In this document: one piece after another, positions 8,188-15,273 of the stretch | How the letters are laid out: every line of letters begins with the position of its first letter | Numbering within the stretch: the first letter of the stretch is position 1 | IMG/VR virus record: IMGVR_UViG_3300022200_000019 | Location: 148,918-212,917 of that record | Reading direction: 5' to 3' (one strand) | Length of the DNA: 64,000 nucleotides | Source of the DNA: a virus | Notes under the pieces: model-generated | The model's database searches: none | What the model was told of the DNA's origin: nothing | The model's input: the letters and a program-made list of their open reading frames with translations, nothing else | Position numbers and translations under genes: made by a program

Positions 8188-8871
8188 ATGTCATTTAACG
8201 CAAAAGCCTACGTGGCACAAGTTAAGGCGGATAATGCAGAACTATTTGCTGCTAGCCGTGAAAACGCAAAAAACTACTTCACTAGCAACCCTTCAAAAGA
8301 AGAATTAGTAGATCACTTCGTTGGTCGTATGGTTAATGAGCGTATGAACATGGTTGAAATTTCAAACCGTGTTGCTTCTATGCCAGCCGATACTAGCCCA
8401 GAAGAATTAGAAATGCTATCAAAGCAAGCCTTTGACGAAGCAGTTCACTTCAAGCTAGTTAAAGAAGTTATCGAACACATTGCCGGTGGTGAAATCAATG
8501 TTGCTGAAAAGATTGAATCGGCAGCAGGCGCAGAAGTTGCAGAAGGTAACTACGCTAAGGGTGCTACCCTACTAGCTAAGTACGAAGCATCTACTGATCC
8601 AGTTTCACTAGCACTATATCAGCTAATTGCTGAAGGCCGTGCTGAGCAAGTTTGGGACGAAATGGCTAACTGCATCGAAGATACATACGTATCTAGCCGT
8701 TATGCAAAGATCGCTCGTGACGAAGGTTTCCACAGCAACATCGGTGCTTGGAAGCTAGAAAAAATGCTAGAAGCTAACCCAGCTCTAGTTGCCCGTGTTG
8801 AAGAATTAGCACCACAAATGCGTGCTGACCTAATGCACATCAGCAACGAGAATACTGCTCTAGCAGCATAA
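8188..8871 (+). CDS. ferritin-like di-iron protein
   Basis: The 227-residue, largely helical protein shows a four-helix di-iron pattern: Glu in helix 1 (NERMNMVE, E51 or E57), ExxH at 84-87 (EAVH), Glu in helix 3 (AEGRAEQVW, E149 or E153) and a second ExxH at 179-182 (EGFH). This is the metal-binding arrangement of ferritin-like oxidases, monooxygenases and iron-storage relatives. It is longer than ferritin (about 160-180) and has no sign of a signal peptide. Function could be iron handling or an oxidation. It has a strong ribosome binding site (AGAGGA) and regular codon use, consistent with high expression. Its stop overlaps the ATG of the amidotransferase by one base. Confidence 0.65.
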   Translation: MSFNAKAYVAQVKADNAELFAASRENAKNYFTSNPSKEELVDHFVGRMVNERMNMVEISNRVASMPADTSPEELEMLSKQAFDEAVHFKLVKEVIEHIAGGEINVAEKIESAAGAEVAEGNYAKGATLLAKYEASTDPVSLALYQLIAEGRAEQVWDEMANCIEDTYVSSRYAKIARDEGFHSNIGAWKLEKMLEANPALVARVEELAPQMRADLMHISNENTALAA

Positions 8872-9410
8872 TGAATATTGGACTCACTCAACGAGTCTTA
8901 GTTCATAACCAACAAGCGTATGACTCAATAGATCAAGCGTGGTATCGCTACCTAGAGGGTCATACGCTTTCTTTTATTCCTAATAGAACAGATCAAGACT
9001 TTAAGCAATTAGCAGACACACTAGACTGTCTTATAATTACCGGCGGCGACGATAGTCCACTGCGACGTATAACCGAATTAAAAATAGCAACAGAAATGAT
9101 GAAACAGCAAAAACCTATATTAGGCGTTTGTCATGGAGCATTTTTGTTACAAGATGTGTTAGGCGGAAAAATCAAATCTGTCAATGGCCATTATGATACA
9201 GAGCATACAGTATATTATAACAATCAAGAATTTACAGTTAACAGTTACCATACATTGAGCATTGAATCAGCACATGGAAAAACACTAGTTGTCGATTCCA
9301 ATAATAATGCCGAAGCATGGATAGATGGCAATATTGCTGGTATTGTATGGCATCCTGAACGTATGGAACAACCTTGGCTACCAAATGAAATTTTTAAATT
9401 AATATTTTAA
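8871..9410 (+). CDS. class I glutamine amidotransferase-like hydrolase
   Basis: The 179-residue protein has the GATase-1 triad: the nucleophile elbow GVCHGAF with Cys near residue 86 and the late WHPERME block with His and Glu. The LIITGGDDSP segment forms the typical oxyanion strand-loop. These proteins hydrolyse glutamine, or gamma-glutamyl amides in the PuuD/peptidase C26 branch, to release ammonia or glutamate. It is short for PuuD (about 250) and has no fused synthase domain. Standing next to an ammonium channel and after the ferritin-like gene, a link to nitrogen metabolism is plausible. It could alternatively act with a nucleotide- or base-modifying enzyme elsewhere in the genome. Confidence 0.75.
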   Translation: MNIGLTQRVLVHNQQAYDSIDQAWYRYLEGHTLSFIPNRTDQDFKQLADTLDCLIITGGDDSPLRRITELKIATEMMKQQKPILGVCHGAFLLQDVLGGKIKSVNGHYDTEHTVYYNNQEFTVNSYHTLSIESAHGKTLVVDSNNNAEAWIDGNIAGIVWHPERMEQPWLPNEIFKLIF

Positions 9411-9419
9411 CATCCCGTC

Positions 9420-9448
9420 TTGACGCATGATATATACTAATGTATAAT
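9420..9448 (+). promoter_or_regulatory. sigma70-type promoter of amt
   Basis: TTGACG (9420-9425), a 17-nt spacer and TATAAT (9443-9448) give a near-perfect host-type promoter 67 nt before the amt start codon. Confidence 0.8.
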
Positions 9449-9455
9449 GACAATC

Positions 9456-9479
9456 ATAAGTGAGTTATTATACACTTAT
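9456..9479 (+). promoter_or_regulatory. inverted repeat in amt leader
   Basis: ATAAGTG (9456-9462) and CACTTAT (9473-9479) form a perfect 7-bp inverted repeat with a 10-nt loop, starting about where the amt mRNA should begin. It may be an operator or a 5' mRNA hairpin. Confidence 0.45.
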
Positions 9480-9514
9480 AAACGTAAGACAATTTAATAT
9501 TAAGGAGTTTTTAT

Positions 9515-10669
9515 ATGGAATTAGGCTATGCCTTAAACACCTTCTACTTCCTCATGTCAGCGGTGCTGGTTATGTGGATGGCAGCAGGTTTCACTATGTT
9601 GGAAGCAGGTAGTGTTCGAGTAAAGAATGTTACTGAAATCCTTGTTAAGAATGTTTCGCTTTATGCAGTAGCATCTCTTACATATCTTTTCTTAGGTTAT
9701 GAACTAATGTACGGTTGGAGCCAGCCTGAAGATCACGCCATGATGAGTGATTTCTTCTTCCAGGTTGTGTTTGTAGCAACCGCAATGTCGGTTGTATCAG
9801 GTGCAGTTGCTGAACGAAAGAAACTTTGGTCTTTCTTGGTCTTTGCAGCAGTTTTCACCGCAGTCATTTATCCAATCCAAGGTTCTTGGTCTTGGGGCGG
9901 CGGCTGGTTGTCTGAAGCAGGATTTTTTGACTTTGCCGGTTCAGGTATTGTACACATGGCAGGTGCAGCAGCAGCATTAGCAGCAGTATTGCTAATTGGT
10001 CCACGTGCCGGTAAGTACGTTGATGGCAAGCCAGTAGCAATTCATGGATCTAACAGTGGTCAAGTAGCACTGGGTATGTTGATTCTTTGGATGGGTTGGT
10101 TTGGGTTCAACGGTGGTTCTCAGTTGTCTATCATTGGTAACGAAAACGCAGATGCAGTTGCTCAAATCTTTGTAAACACAAATACAGCGGCAGCAGCAGG
10201 TTTGATTGTTGCTATGTTGTTGTCTAAGTTGTGGACTGGTAAGACTGCTCTTAACGCAACAGTAAATGGTGCATTGGCAGGTTTGGTTGTTATTACTGCT
10301 GACCCACTTACACCTTCTGCTGAAATGGCAGCACTATACGGTGGACTTGGTGGTTTGATTGTAGTGCCAGCAATGTCTCTGCTTGAAAAGTGGGGTATTG
10401 ATGATCCAGTGGGTGCTATCTCGGTTCATGGTGTCGCAGGTATTCTAGGTCTGCTACTTGTTCCTGTACTTAACGCCGATGCTACTCTAATGGCACAGTT
10501 GATCGGTACTGGCGCAATCTTTGGATTCGTATTTGTTGCTTCATTGATTGTATGGACAGTTTTGAAGTACACAATTGGCATTCGTGTCGGCGAAGAAGAA
10601 GAGCTTGCTGGTTCAGATATGTGGGAAGGCACAGGCGCTGCTTATCCTGACTTTATGAATAACAAGTAA
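9515..10669 (+). CDS. amt: Amt/AmtB-family ammonium channel
   Basis: The 384-residue, roughly 11-helix membrane protein carries the Amt signatures: MWMAAGFTMLEAG near the N-terminus, SGIVHMAGAAAAL with the first pore histidine, and DPVGAISVHGVAGILG with the second. The twin histidines line the pore that conducts ammonia into the cell. It looks complete. The C-terminal tail is short and ends about 30 residues after the last helix, so control by a GlnK/PII protein is possible but not evident. The gene has its own sigma70-type promoter, an AAGGAG ribosome binding site and its own terminator, so it forms a one-gene transcription unit. A phage-borne Amt would raise nitrogen uptake during infection. 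Confidence 0.93.
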   Translation: MELGYALNTFYFLMSAVLVMWMAAGFTMLEAGSVRVKNVTEILVKNVSLYAVASLTYLFLGYELMYGWSQPEDHAMMSDFFFQVVFVATAMSVVSGAVAERKKLWSFLVFAAVFTAVIYPIQGSWSWGGGWLSEAGFFDFAGSGIVHMAGAAAALAAVLLIGPRAGKYVDGKPVAIHGSNSGQVALGMLILWMGWFGFNGGSQLSIIGNENADAVAQIFVNTNTAAAAGLIVAMLLSKLWTGKTALNATVNGALAGLVVITADPLTPSAEMAALYGGLGGLIVVPAMSLLEKWGIDDPVGAISVHGVAGILGLLLVPVLNADATLMAQLIGTGAIFGFVFVASLIVWTVLKYTIGIRVGEEEELAGSDMWEGTGAAYPDFMNNK

Positions 10670-10691
10670 ACACAAATCTTACGTTGCATCA

Positions 10692-10715
10692 AAGCAGCCT
10701 TCGGGCTGCTTTTTT
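10692..10715 (+). terminator. rho-independent terminator after amt
   Basis: AAGCAGCC, TTCG tetraloop, GGCTGCTT followed by a T run. The same hairpin recurs after pstS at 11797-11821. Confidence 0.9.
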
Positions 10716-10726
10716 ATTGGTAAACC

Positions 10727-10766
10727 TTGTAACAAAAATTTAACAAAAGTGTAATAAAACGGTAAC
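10727..10766 (+). promoter_or_regulatory. Pho-box-like array of four direct repeats upstream of pstS
   Basis: Four 7-mers, TTGTAAC, ATTTAAC, GTGTAAT and CGGTAAC, begin at 10727, 10738, 10749 and 10760 and are separated each time by AAAA, giving an exact 11-bp period. This is the layout of PhoB binding sites in proteobacteria. It ends 46 nt before the pstS ATG, with an AT-rich candidate -10 region (TTTAAATAAT) between. Confidence 0.7.
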
Positions 10767-10812
10767 GGTTTTATGTTTAAATAATGTTGATAAAACAAGG
10801 AGAAAAGAAGCA

Positions 10813-11769
10813 ATGAAAAGACTAATTGCGTTTTTTGCCGCACTGGCAATTAGCACAAGTGCTTTCGCAGGGGCGAAAGTAGACACACAGTTACCAAACT
10901 ATCATAAAGTTTCAGGTGTTAGTGGTAATTTAAACTCGGTGGGCTCAGATACATTAGCAAATTTAATGACTATGTGGGCTGAGGAATTTCGTAAAATATA
11001 TCCTAATGTTAACATTGGTATTCAAGCAGCGGGATCAAGCACTGCCCCGCCAGCACTAACTGAAGGAACTTCAAATGTTGGTCCAATGAGTCGTAAGATG
11101 AAGGATAAAGAACTACAAGCATTTGAGGCAAAGTATGGATATAAACCAACTGCTATTCCTGTTGCTATTGATGCGTTAGCAGTATTTGTTAACAAGGACA
11201 ATCCTATTAAAGGATTAACGATTGCTGAAGTTGACGCAATCTTCTCAAGCACAAGAAAGTGCGGTGCTAAACAAGACGCAATTAAATGGGGCGATGTAGG
11301 GTTAACTGGCTCCTGGACAAATCGCACAATTCAATTGTATGGTCGTAATTCTGTATCTGGCACCTACGGCTACTTTAAGAAAAAAGCACTTTGTAAAGGG
11401 GATTACAAAAATGATGTAAATGAACAACCAGGTTCAGCATCTGTAGTACAAAGTGTCACAGGTAGTATAAATGGCATTGGTTACTCAGGTATGGGTTACA
11501 AGACTTCTGGTGTAAAAACTGTTCCATTAAGCAAGAAAGGCGGTCCATACGTGGACGCAACACCTGAAAATGCATTAAATGGTTCATACCCACTGGCACG
11601 TTTTTTATACATTTATGTAAACAAGGCTCCTAATAAGCCGTTAGATCCAATGACATACGAATTTATTCGTATGGTTCTATCCAAGCAAGGACAAACAGTT
11701 GTAGTCAAAGATGGCTATGTTCCGTTACCTGCTGATATGGCTGAGAAATTATTGAAAACTGTTCAATGA
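10813..11769 (+). CDS. pstS: PstS phosphate-binding protein
   Basis: The 318-residue protein has a signal peptide ([19 protein letters not shown]) and the PstS/SphX core: [31 protein letters not shown], and [16 protein letters not shown]. These loops bind phosphate through Ser/Thr and Arg residues. It would be secreted to the periplasm and feed phosphate to the host PstABC transporter, which is not encoded here. Two Cys residues (KCGAK and LCKGD) could form a disulfide. The ribosome binding site AAGGAG lies 9 nt or more upstream. The upstream Pho-box-like repeats suggest the host PhoB switches this gene on under phosphate limitation, as shown experimentally for some cyanophage pstS genes. It ends in its own strong terminator. 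Confidence 0.93.
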   Translation: MKRLIAFFAALAISTSAFAGAKVDTQLPNYHKVSGVSGNLNSVGSDTLANLMTMWAEEFRKIYPNVNIGIQAAGSSTAPPALTEGTSNVGPMSRKMKDKELQAFEAKYGYKPTAIPVAIDALAVFVNKDNPIKGLTIAEVDAIFSSTRKCGAKQDAIKWGDVGLTGSWTNRTIQLYGRNSVSGTYGYFKKKALCKGDYKNDVNEQPGSASVVQSVTGSINGIGYSGMGYKTSGVKTVPLSKKGGPYVDATPENALNGSYPLARFLYIYVNKAPNKPLDPMTYEFIRMVLSKQGQTVVVKDGYVPLPADMAEKLLKTVQ

Positions 11770-11796
11770 TAACTATCTAGACTGCAACAAAAATTA

Positions 11797-11821
11797 AAGC
11801 AGCCTTCGGGCTGCTTTTTTT
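11797..11821 (+). terminator. rho-independent terminator after pstS
   Basis: AAGCAGCC, TTCG, GGCTGCTT and a T run, the same hairpin as after amt. Its last T is the first base of the TATAAATA late promoter at 11821. Confidence 0.9.
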
Positions 11822-11828
11822 ATAAATA
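11821..11828 (+). promoter_or_regulatory. T4-type late promoter
   Basis: TATAAATA is a perfect T4 late promoter motif, placed 5 nt before the ATG at 11834. Confidence 0.75.
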
Positions 11829-11833
11829 GTATT

Positions 11834-12394
11834 ATGGATAAAGATTTTTTCAAAGACGATAAGGCATATTGGCAGATTGCTGATGAAGTTAAAGGCATTT
11901 ATCTGAGTGATGGCTCAATGGCAAGTTTAATTGACTTTGAGCGTGTATTAGATGAAGTAGACATCTACGCTTTTGCTAACTGGGAAGATGGCGAACTTGT
12001 TAAAGGCCCAGACATCGGACGTTATAAAGTAACTTGTACTTTTATGTGGCCAGAGCGTATGATGCCTGATCCACGTGGTGCTAAACGTTTATTACCGTTT
12101 GACTGCGATGTATCGTTTTTGAAAACTGTTCTACAAGTTCCTGCTAAAGTTAAATCGTATGATGACTTTAAGCCCGGTACTAAAAAACCAAAAATGATTG
12201 ACATGCCAGTATGGCTTGTTGAAATCACTATGCCAAAGGATCTAATGTCAGATATTCGCACTGGTTCAATTGAACTAGAAGGTCAGGATATTGATCTAGA
12301 AGATCTGGACGCAGCATACGAACAAGACTTAGATCAACAAGAAACTCAAGACATCGAAACACAAGAAGAAGCAGACGAAGCATTTGCAGGTTAA
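11834..12394 (+). CDS. conserved-type phage protein, unknown function
   Basis: I do not recognise this 186-residue protein. It has a mixed alpha/beta central part rich in Trp and Pro and a strongly acidic C-terminal tail (from about residue 150) with many Asp, Glu and Gln. It has no signal peptide or membrane segment. A perfect late promoter lies 5 nt before the ATG, which points to a virion or assembly role. The next gene starts 2 nt after this stop, so they form a unit. Acidic tails like this occur in DNA-mimic and scaffold-type phage proteins, but that is only a loose analogy. Confidence 0.65.
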   Translation: MDKDFFKDDKAYWQIADEVKGIYLSDGSMASLIDFERVLDEVDIYAFANWEDGELVKGPDIGRYKVTCTFMWPERMMPDPRGAKRLLPFDCDVSFLKTVLQVPAKVKSYDDFKPGTKKPKMIDMPVWLVEITMPKDLMSDIRTGSIELEGQDIDLEDLDAAYEQDLDQQETQDIETQEEADEAFAG

Positions 12395-12395
12395 T

Positions 12396-12938
12396 ATGAA
12401 TAACGAACAACTTAATGAAGGACTAGAATTTAAAGATCTAGAAGGCATTGTAAAGCCTACTGTGTTTATTGATGAGTTTGCTAGTAAAATGGGCTCAGAT
12501 GATGAAGTAAGTGTAGTTAGTTTTTATGTTCGTAACAACCGAGCAGCAAACGATCTAGTTAATTGGTTTGAAAAAGGCTATGACTTTGTGCTTGATGCAG
12601 ATCGCAGTCCAGGCGAAGTTCGACCAAATCGTTATCTAGTCTATGTCGAGATGAAACGCCGCAACACATTACCAGAATGGATTCAAGAATTACTATATGA
12701 TTTAAATACACTAACCGAACACGAATCGGAAAATTCTTGGACCGTGGGATACAAAGGTGAAGAATTTCCGTTTACTGTAGAAGATATACGCAGTCGTGTT
12801 ATTCTAAGTCCAGTCAAGTACAGAGAGGCAAAAGAAGCAGGGCTAAACGAAATGCGCATTGCTGCTGGACTAAAAACCAAATCAACTCGCAATAACGATT
12901 CAGATATCAAAAATTTTGTTGCACTTGCCGGTCTTTAA
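12396..12938 (+). CDS. unknown protein, coupled to upstream late gene
   Basis: This 180-residue protein starts at the ATG at 12396, 2 nt after the previous stop, rather than at a TTG 12 nt earlier. It contains VLDADRSPGEVRPNRYLVYVEMKRR and a WTVGYKGEEFPFTVEDI region, and reads like a compact soluble alpha/beta protein. I recall similar proteins in marine T4-like phages but know no function. Co-transcription with the acidic-tailed protein upstream suggests a joint structural or assembly job. The first 15 residues are Glu/Asn rich, and there is no capsid-targeting tag. Confidence 0.65.
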   Translation: MNNEQLNEGLEFKDLEGIVKPTVFIDEFASKMGSDDEVSVVSFYVRNNRAANDLVNWFEKGYDFVLDADRSPGEVRPNRYLVYVEMKRRNTLPEWIQELLYDLNTLTEHESENSWTVGYKGEEFPFTVEDIRSRVILSPVKYREAKEAGLNEMRIAAGLKTKSTRNNDSDIKNFVALAGL

Positions 12939-12949
12939 TACATAATTAT

Positions 12950-13753
12950 GTGAAAAAATATAACAGATTAATTTCTTTTGGAGATAGTTTTGTCTGGGGC
13001 AGTGAGTTATCAGATTGTTTGACCGCTTCTCCAAAAGAAATTGTGAATAATCCAGAAAAATTCCCCAACGAATTAAAATTCATTCAAGATCGAAAAATTG
13101 GACCTTGTTCTGAAGTAAACATCAACGGCGAAATTAGCTCGTTATTTGCAGGATATAGTCTTAGTACTTGGCCTGCACTGTTAGCCACATACCTAAATCT
13201 AGAATATAGATGTGTGGCATATCCTGGAATTAGTAACCAAACTATTATTCGCAAATTAGTAAAATTTCTTCCAGAAATAAATTCTACAGATTTAGTTGTC
13301 ATTGACTGGACTTTTATAGATAGATGGGACTATGTTGATATTAACGAACCCCGTATCGAATATCAATGGAAAACATTGCGTCCAACATCAGATAAAAAAA
13401 CAAAAATTGAAAAATTTTATTTTGACGCAGTTCAAAGCGAACTCTGGAATAAATGGGAATCATTAAGAGCCATCATGCTGGTAGTACATTTGCTTAGATC
13501 GAGAGACATCGATTTTATCATGACCTCAGAAGATACACTGATACTTGATGAAAACTACCATACTCCTTCATATATAAGGAACGCACAAACTGAAATTAAA
13601 AATCATATAAACTGGTTCGAAGACAATGGGTTTTATCATTGGTCGATAAATCAAGGATTTCTTCGAGGTAAAGAAAATGATCATCCATTAGAAGATGCAC
13701 ACCAAGCAGCATTTGAATACATAATAGAAAATCAATGGCATTTAGAATTCTAA
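12950..13753 (+). CDS. SGNH-hydrolase-like protein
   Basis: The 267-residue protein begins with RLISFGDSFVWGSEL, the block I GDS nucleophile motif. It has YPGISNQTIIRKL (block II/III region with Gly and Asn) and LVVIDWTFIDRWD (strand before block III), and ends near ENDHPLEDAHQAAFEYI, an Asp-x-His block V. So the Ser/Asp/His triad appears present. SGNH enzymes remove or transfer ester groups such as O-acetyl from sugars. The GTG at 12950 is the only start that keeps the GDS motif. It overlaps the kinase-like gene by 19 nt. It is one of five SGNH-like proteins in the window. Confidence 0.68.
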   Translation: MKKYNRLISFGDSFVWGSELSDCLTASPKEIVNNPEKFPNELKFIQDRKIGPCSEVNINGEISSLFAGYSLSTWPALLATYLNLEYRCVAYPGISNQTIIRKLVKFLPEINSTDLVVIDWTFIDRWDYVDINEPRIEYQWKTLRPTSDKKTKIEKFYFDAVQSELWNKWESLRAIMLVVHLLRSRDIDFIMTSEDTLILDENYHTPSYIRNAQTEIKNHINWFEDNGFYHWSINQGFLRGKENDHPLEDAHQAAFEYIIENQWHLEF

Positions 13754-14160
13754 TAATGGGCCTATCTGGTGCGGGCAAAACCACACTGGCAAAAAAACTT
13801 GTTGACGGACTAAAAAAATATGAATTTGATGTGGCATGGTTTAACGCAGATGATGTGAGAGAATTAACAAACAACTGGGATTTTTCTGCAGAAGGACGAA
13901 TTTTACAAGCGCATACACTAAAGCGCATGGCAGATGAGGCTCCCAATGATATCATAGTTGCTGATTTTATTGCTCCACTTGCGCAACAGCGTGCAATATT
14001 TAATCCCAACTTTATTATATGGGTCGATACCATTGGATCCAGTCAATACACAGACACCGACAGTGTTTTTGAAACACCAGCCTTTGTTAACTACTACATT
14101 TCTGATTGGGACGAACAACACGAAGCAAATATCTTACATTTACTTCTAGAAGATGAATAA
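13735..14160 (+). CDS. adenylylsulfate-kinase-like P-loop kinase
   Basis: The 141-residue protein has Walker A GLSGAGKTT at residues 9-17 and WFNADDVRE at about residue 36, the pattern of CysC (APS kinase), which phosphorylates adenylylsulfate to PAPS. It is shorter than CysC (about 200 residues), ends soon after the IIWVDTIGSS segment and lacks an obvious lid. It could therefore be a kinase for another small alcohol. PAPS production would fit the sulfotransferase-like gene at 2432, but this is inference. The ATG lies inside the end of the SGNH gene, and the stop overlaps the dnaJ start by 8 nt. Confidence 0.65.
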   Translation: MAFRILIMGLSGAGKTTLAKKLVDGLKKYEFDVAWFNADDVRELTNNWDFSAEGRILQAHTLKRMADEAPNDIIVADFIAPLAQQRAIFNPNFIIWVDTIGSSQYTDTDSVFETPAFVNYYISDWDEQHEANILHLLLEDE

Positions 14161-14911
14161 TCCGTACCATATATTAGGCGTTTCTCCAAACGCATCACCA
14201 GAACAGATTAAAAAGGCTTTCAAGCAGCTAGCCATGAAGCATCATCCTGATCGCGGCGGCGACGAAGCAGAGTTTAAAAAAATCAACGAAGCATATGCTA
14301 TACTAAGCGATCCTGAACGCAAGCAACAGCACGACAATCCTGGATTTAATTTCAGACACACCGCAGGTGGAAACTTTCATGATGTGTTTGATGAATTTTT
14401 CAGACAGCAAAGACAACAGCGCACATCAACTGTTAGATTATCGTTGTATATTGATTTAAAAACCGCAGCCACAGGCGGGGAAAAACTCGTAAGTTTACAA
14501 ACTACTAACGGCCCACAAGCAGTGGAAATCGAAATTCCCGAAGGTATTAACGATGGCGATACTGTGCGTTATCCTCAGTTACTCAGGCACAGCGACTTAC
14601 AAGTTACATTTCGCATACATCCAGATAAAACATGGCAGCGTCAGGGGAACAATCTAACACGCGAGCTTGAACTGGATTTCTGGGATTTTATTCTAGGCAG
14701 CAAAGTTGAAGTGGAAACCATCTACGGCGATCGCATCGCGTTAACTGTGCCACCAAAATCACATCCAGGAACACTGATGCGGATTAAAACCAAAGGCATG
14801 CGTGGCAAATATGCAGGCCAGACTGGAGATATGTTTGTAAAACTTACTGCTAAACTCCCAGAAGATTTGCCAGAAGAGCTAATTGATACCCTAAAAAGGT
14901 TGCGCCAATAA
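14153..14911 (+). CDS. DnaJ-family co-chaperone, no zinc finger (CbpA-like)
   Basis: The 252-residue protein has an N-terminal J domain with the HPD motif (KHHPDRGG, residues about 30-37), which stimulates Hsp70 ATPase. A short Phe/Gly-containing linker follows, then the two beta-sandwich C-terminal substrate-binding domains (for example PQAVEIEIPEGINDGDTVRYP and DMFVKLTAKLPEDL). The CxxCxGxG zinc fingers of DnaJ are absent, so it is type II like CbpA. It should recruit the host DnaK to fold or remodel phage proteins. It sits just before a ClpA-type unfoldase, forming a protein-quality block. Confidence 0.9.
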   Translation: MNNPYHILGVSPNASPEQIKKAFKQLAMKHHPDRGGDEAEFKKINEAYAILSDPERKQQHDNPGFNFRHTAGGNFHDVFDEFFRQQRQQRTSTVRLSLYIDLKTAATGGEKLVSLQTTNGPQAVEIEIPEGINDGDTVRYPQLLRHSDLQVTFRIHPDKTWQRQGNNLTRELELDFWDFILGSKVEVETIYGDRIALTVPPKSHPGTLMRIKTKGMRGKYAGQTGDMFVKLTAKLPEDLPEELIDTLKRLRQ

Positions 14912-14914
14912 ATA
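14908..14914 (+). promoter_or_regulatory. late promoter ATAAATA close to start
   Basis: ATAAATA overlaps the end of dnaJ and lies 5 nt before the ATG at 14920. Confidence 0.6.
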
Positions 14915-14919
14915 TTTTT

Positions 14920-15273
14920 ATGTTAAAATTAGTCAAAACGCCAAAGAAAAAGAAGCCAACAGATTGTACATTTGAAAAGCCAGTTGACAATCAAAAAACA
15001 GCAGTTAAAATGTTAATGTGCTGTAACAGTAATAACAGAGAATATGTAATTGGCCCAGATGTAGGTTTAGATTTAAATGTATTGGTAACAAAAACAAAAC
15101 CAAATTATTATTTCAATCCGGCTATAGTTGATAATGGTGTGCAATATCAAGATTACTTAGGTAACACAATGCACACAGATACAATAACAGAAGCAATGCA
15201 AGAAGCATTAACAAGACTTGCAGGAACTAGAAGAACCAGGAAAAAAACGGATGCAAATCAATCCAGAAATTGA
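14920..15273 (+). CDS. small basic protein, unknown
   Basis: I do not recognise this 117-residue protein. Both ends are basic (LVKTPKKKKPTD at the start, RRTRKKTD near the end). The middle has two adjacent cysteines (MLMCC) and a Tyr/Asn-rich region. It has a late-type promoter 5 nt before its ATG. Its last 23 nt overlap the clpA start region in another frame. Charge suggests nucleic acid contact, but no fold can be named. Confidence 0.55.
   Translation: MLKLVKTPKKKKPTDCTFEKPVDNQKTAVKMLMCCNSNNREYVIGPDVGLDLNVLVTKTKPNYYFNPAIVDNGVQYQDYLGNTMHTDTITEAMQEALTRLAGTRRTRKKTDANQSRN

Noticed and set aside
5060-11769. The transporter, Amt and PstS genes as host chromosome or a chimeric assembly
   Set aside because: They are flanked on both sides by phage-type genes, keep phage-like packing, and such nutrient genes are known in marine phages. 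The repeated hairpin and late-type motifs also occur in this block. A chimera cannot be fully excluded from sequence alone.
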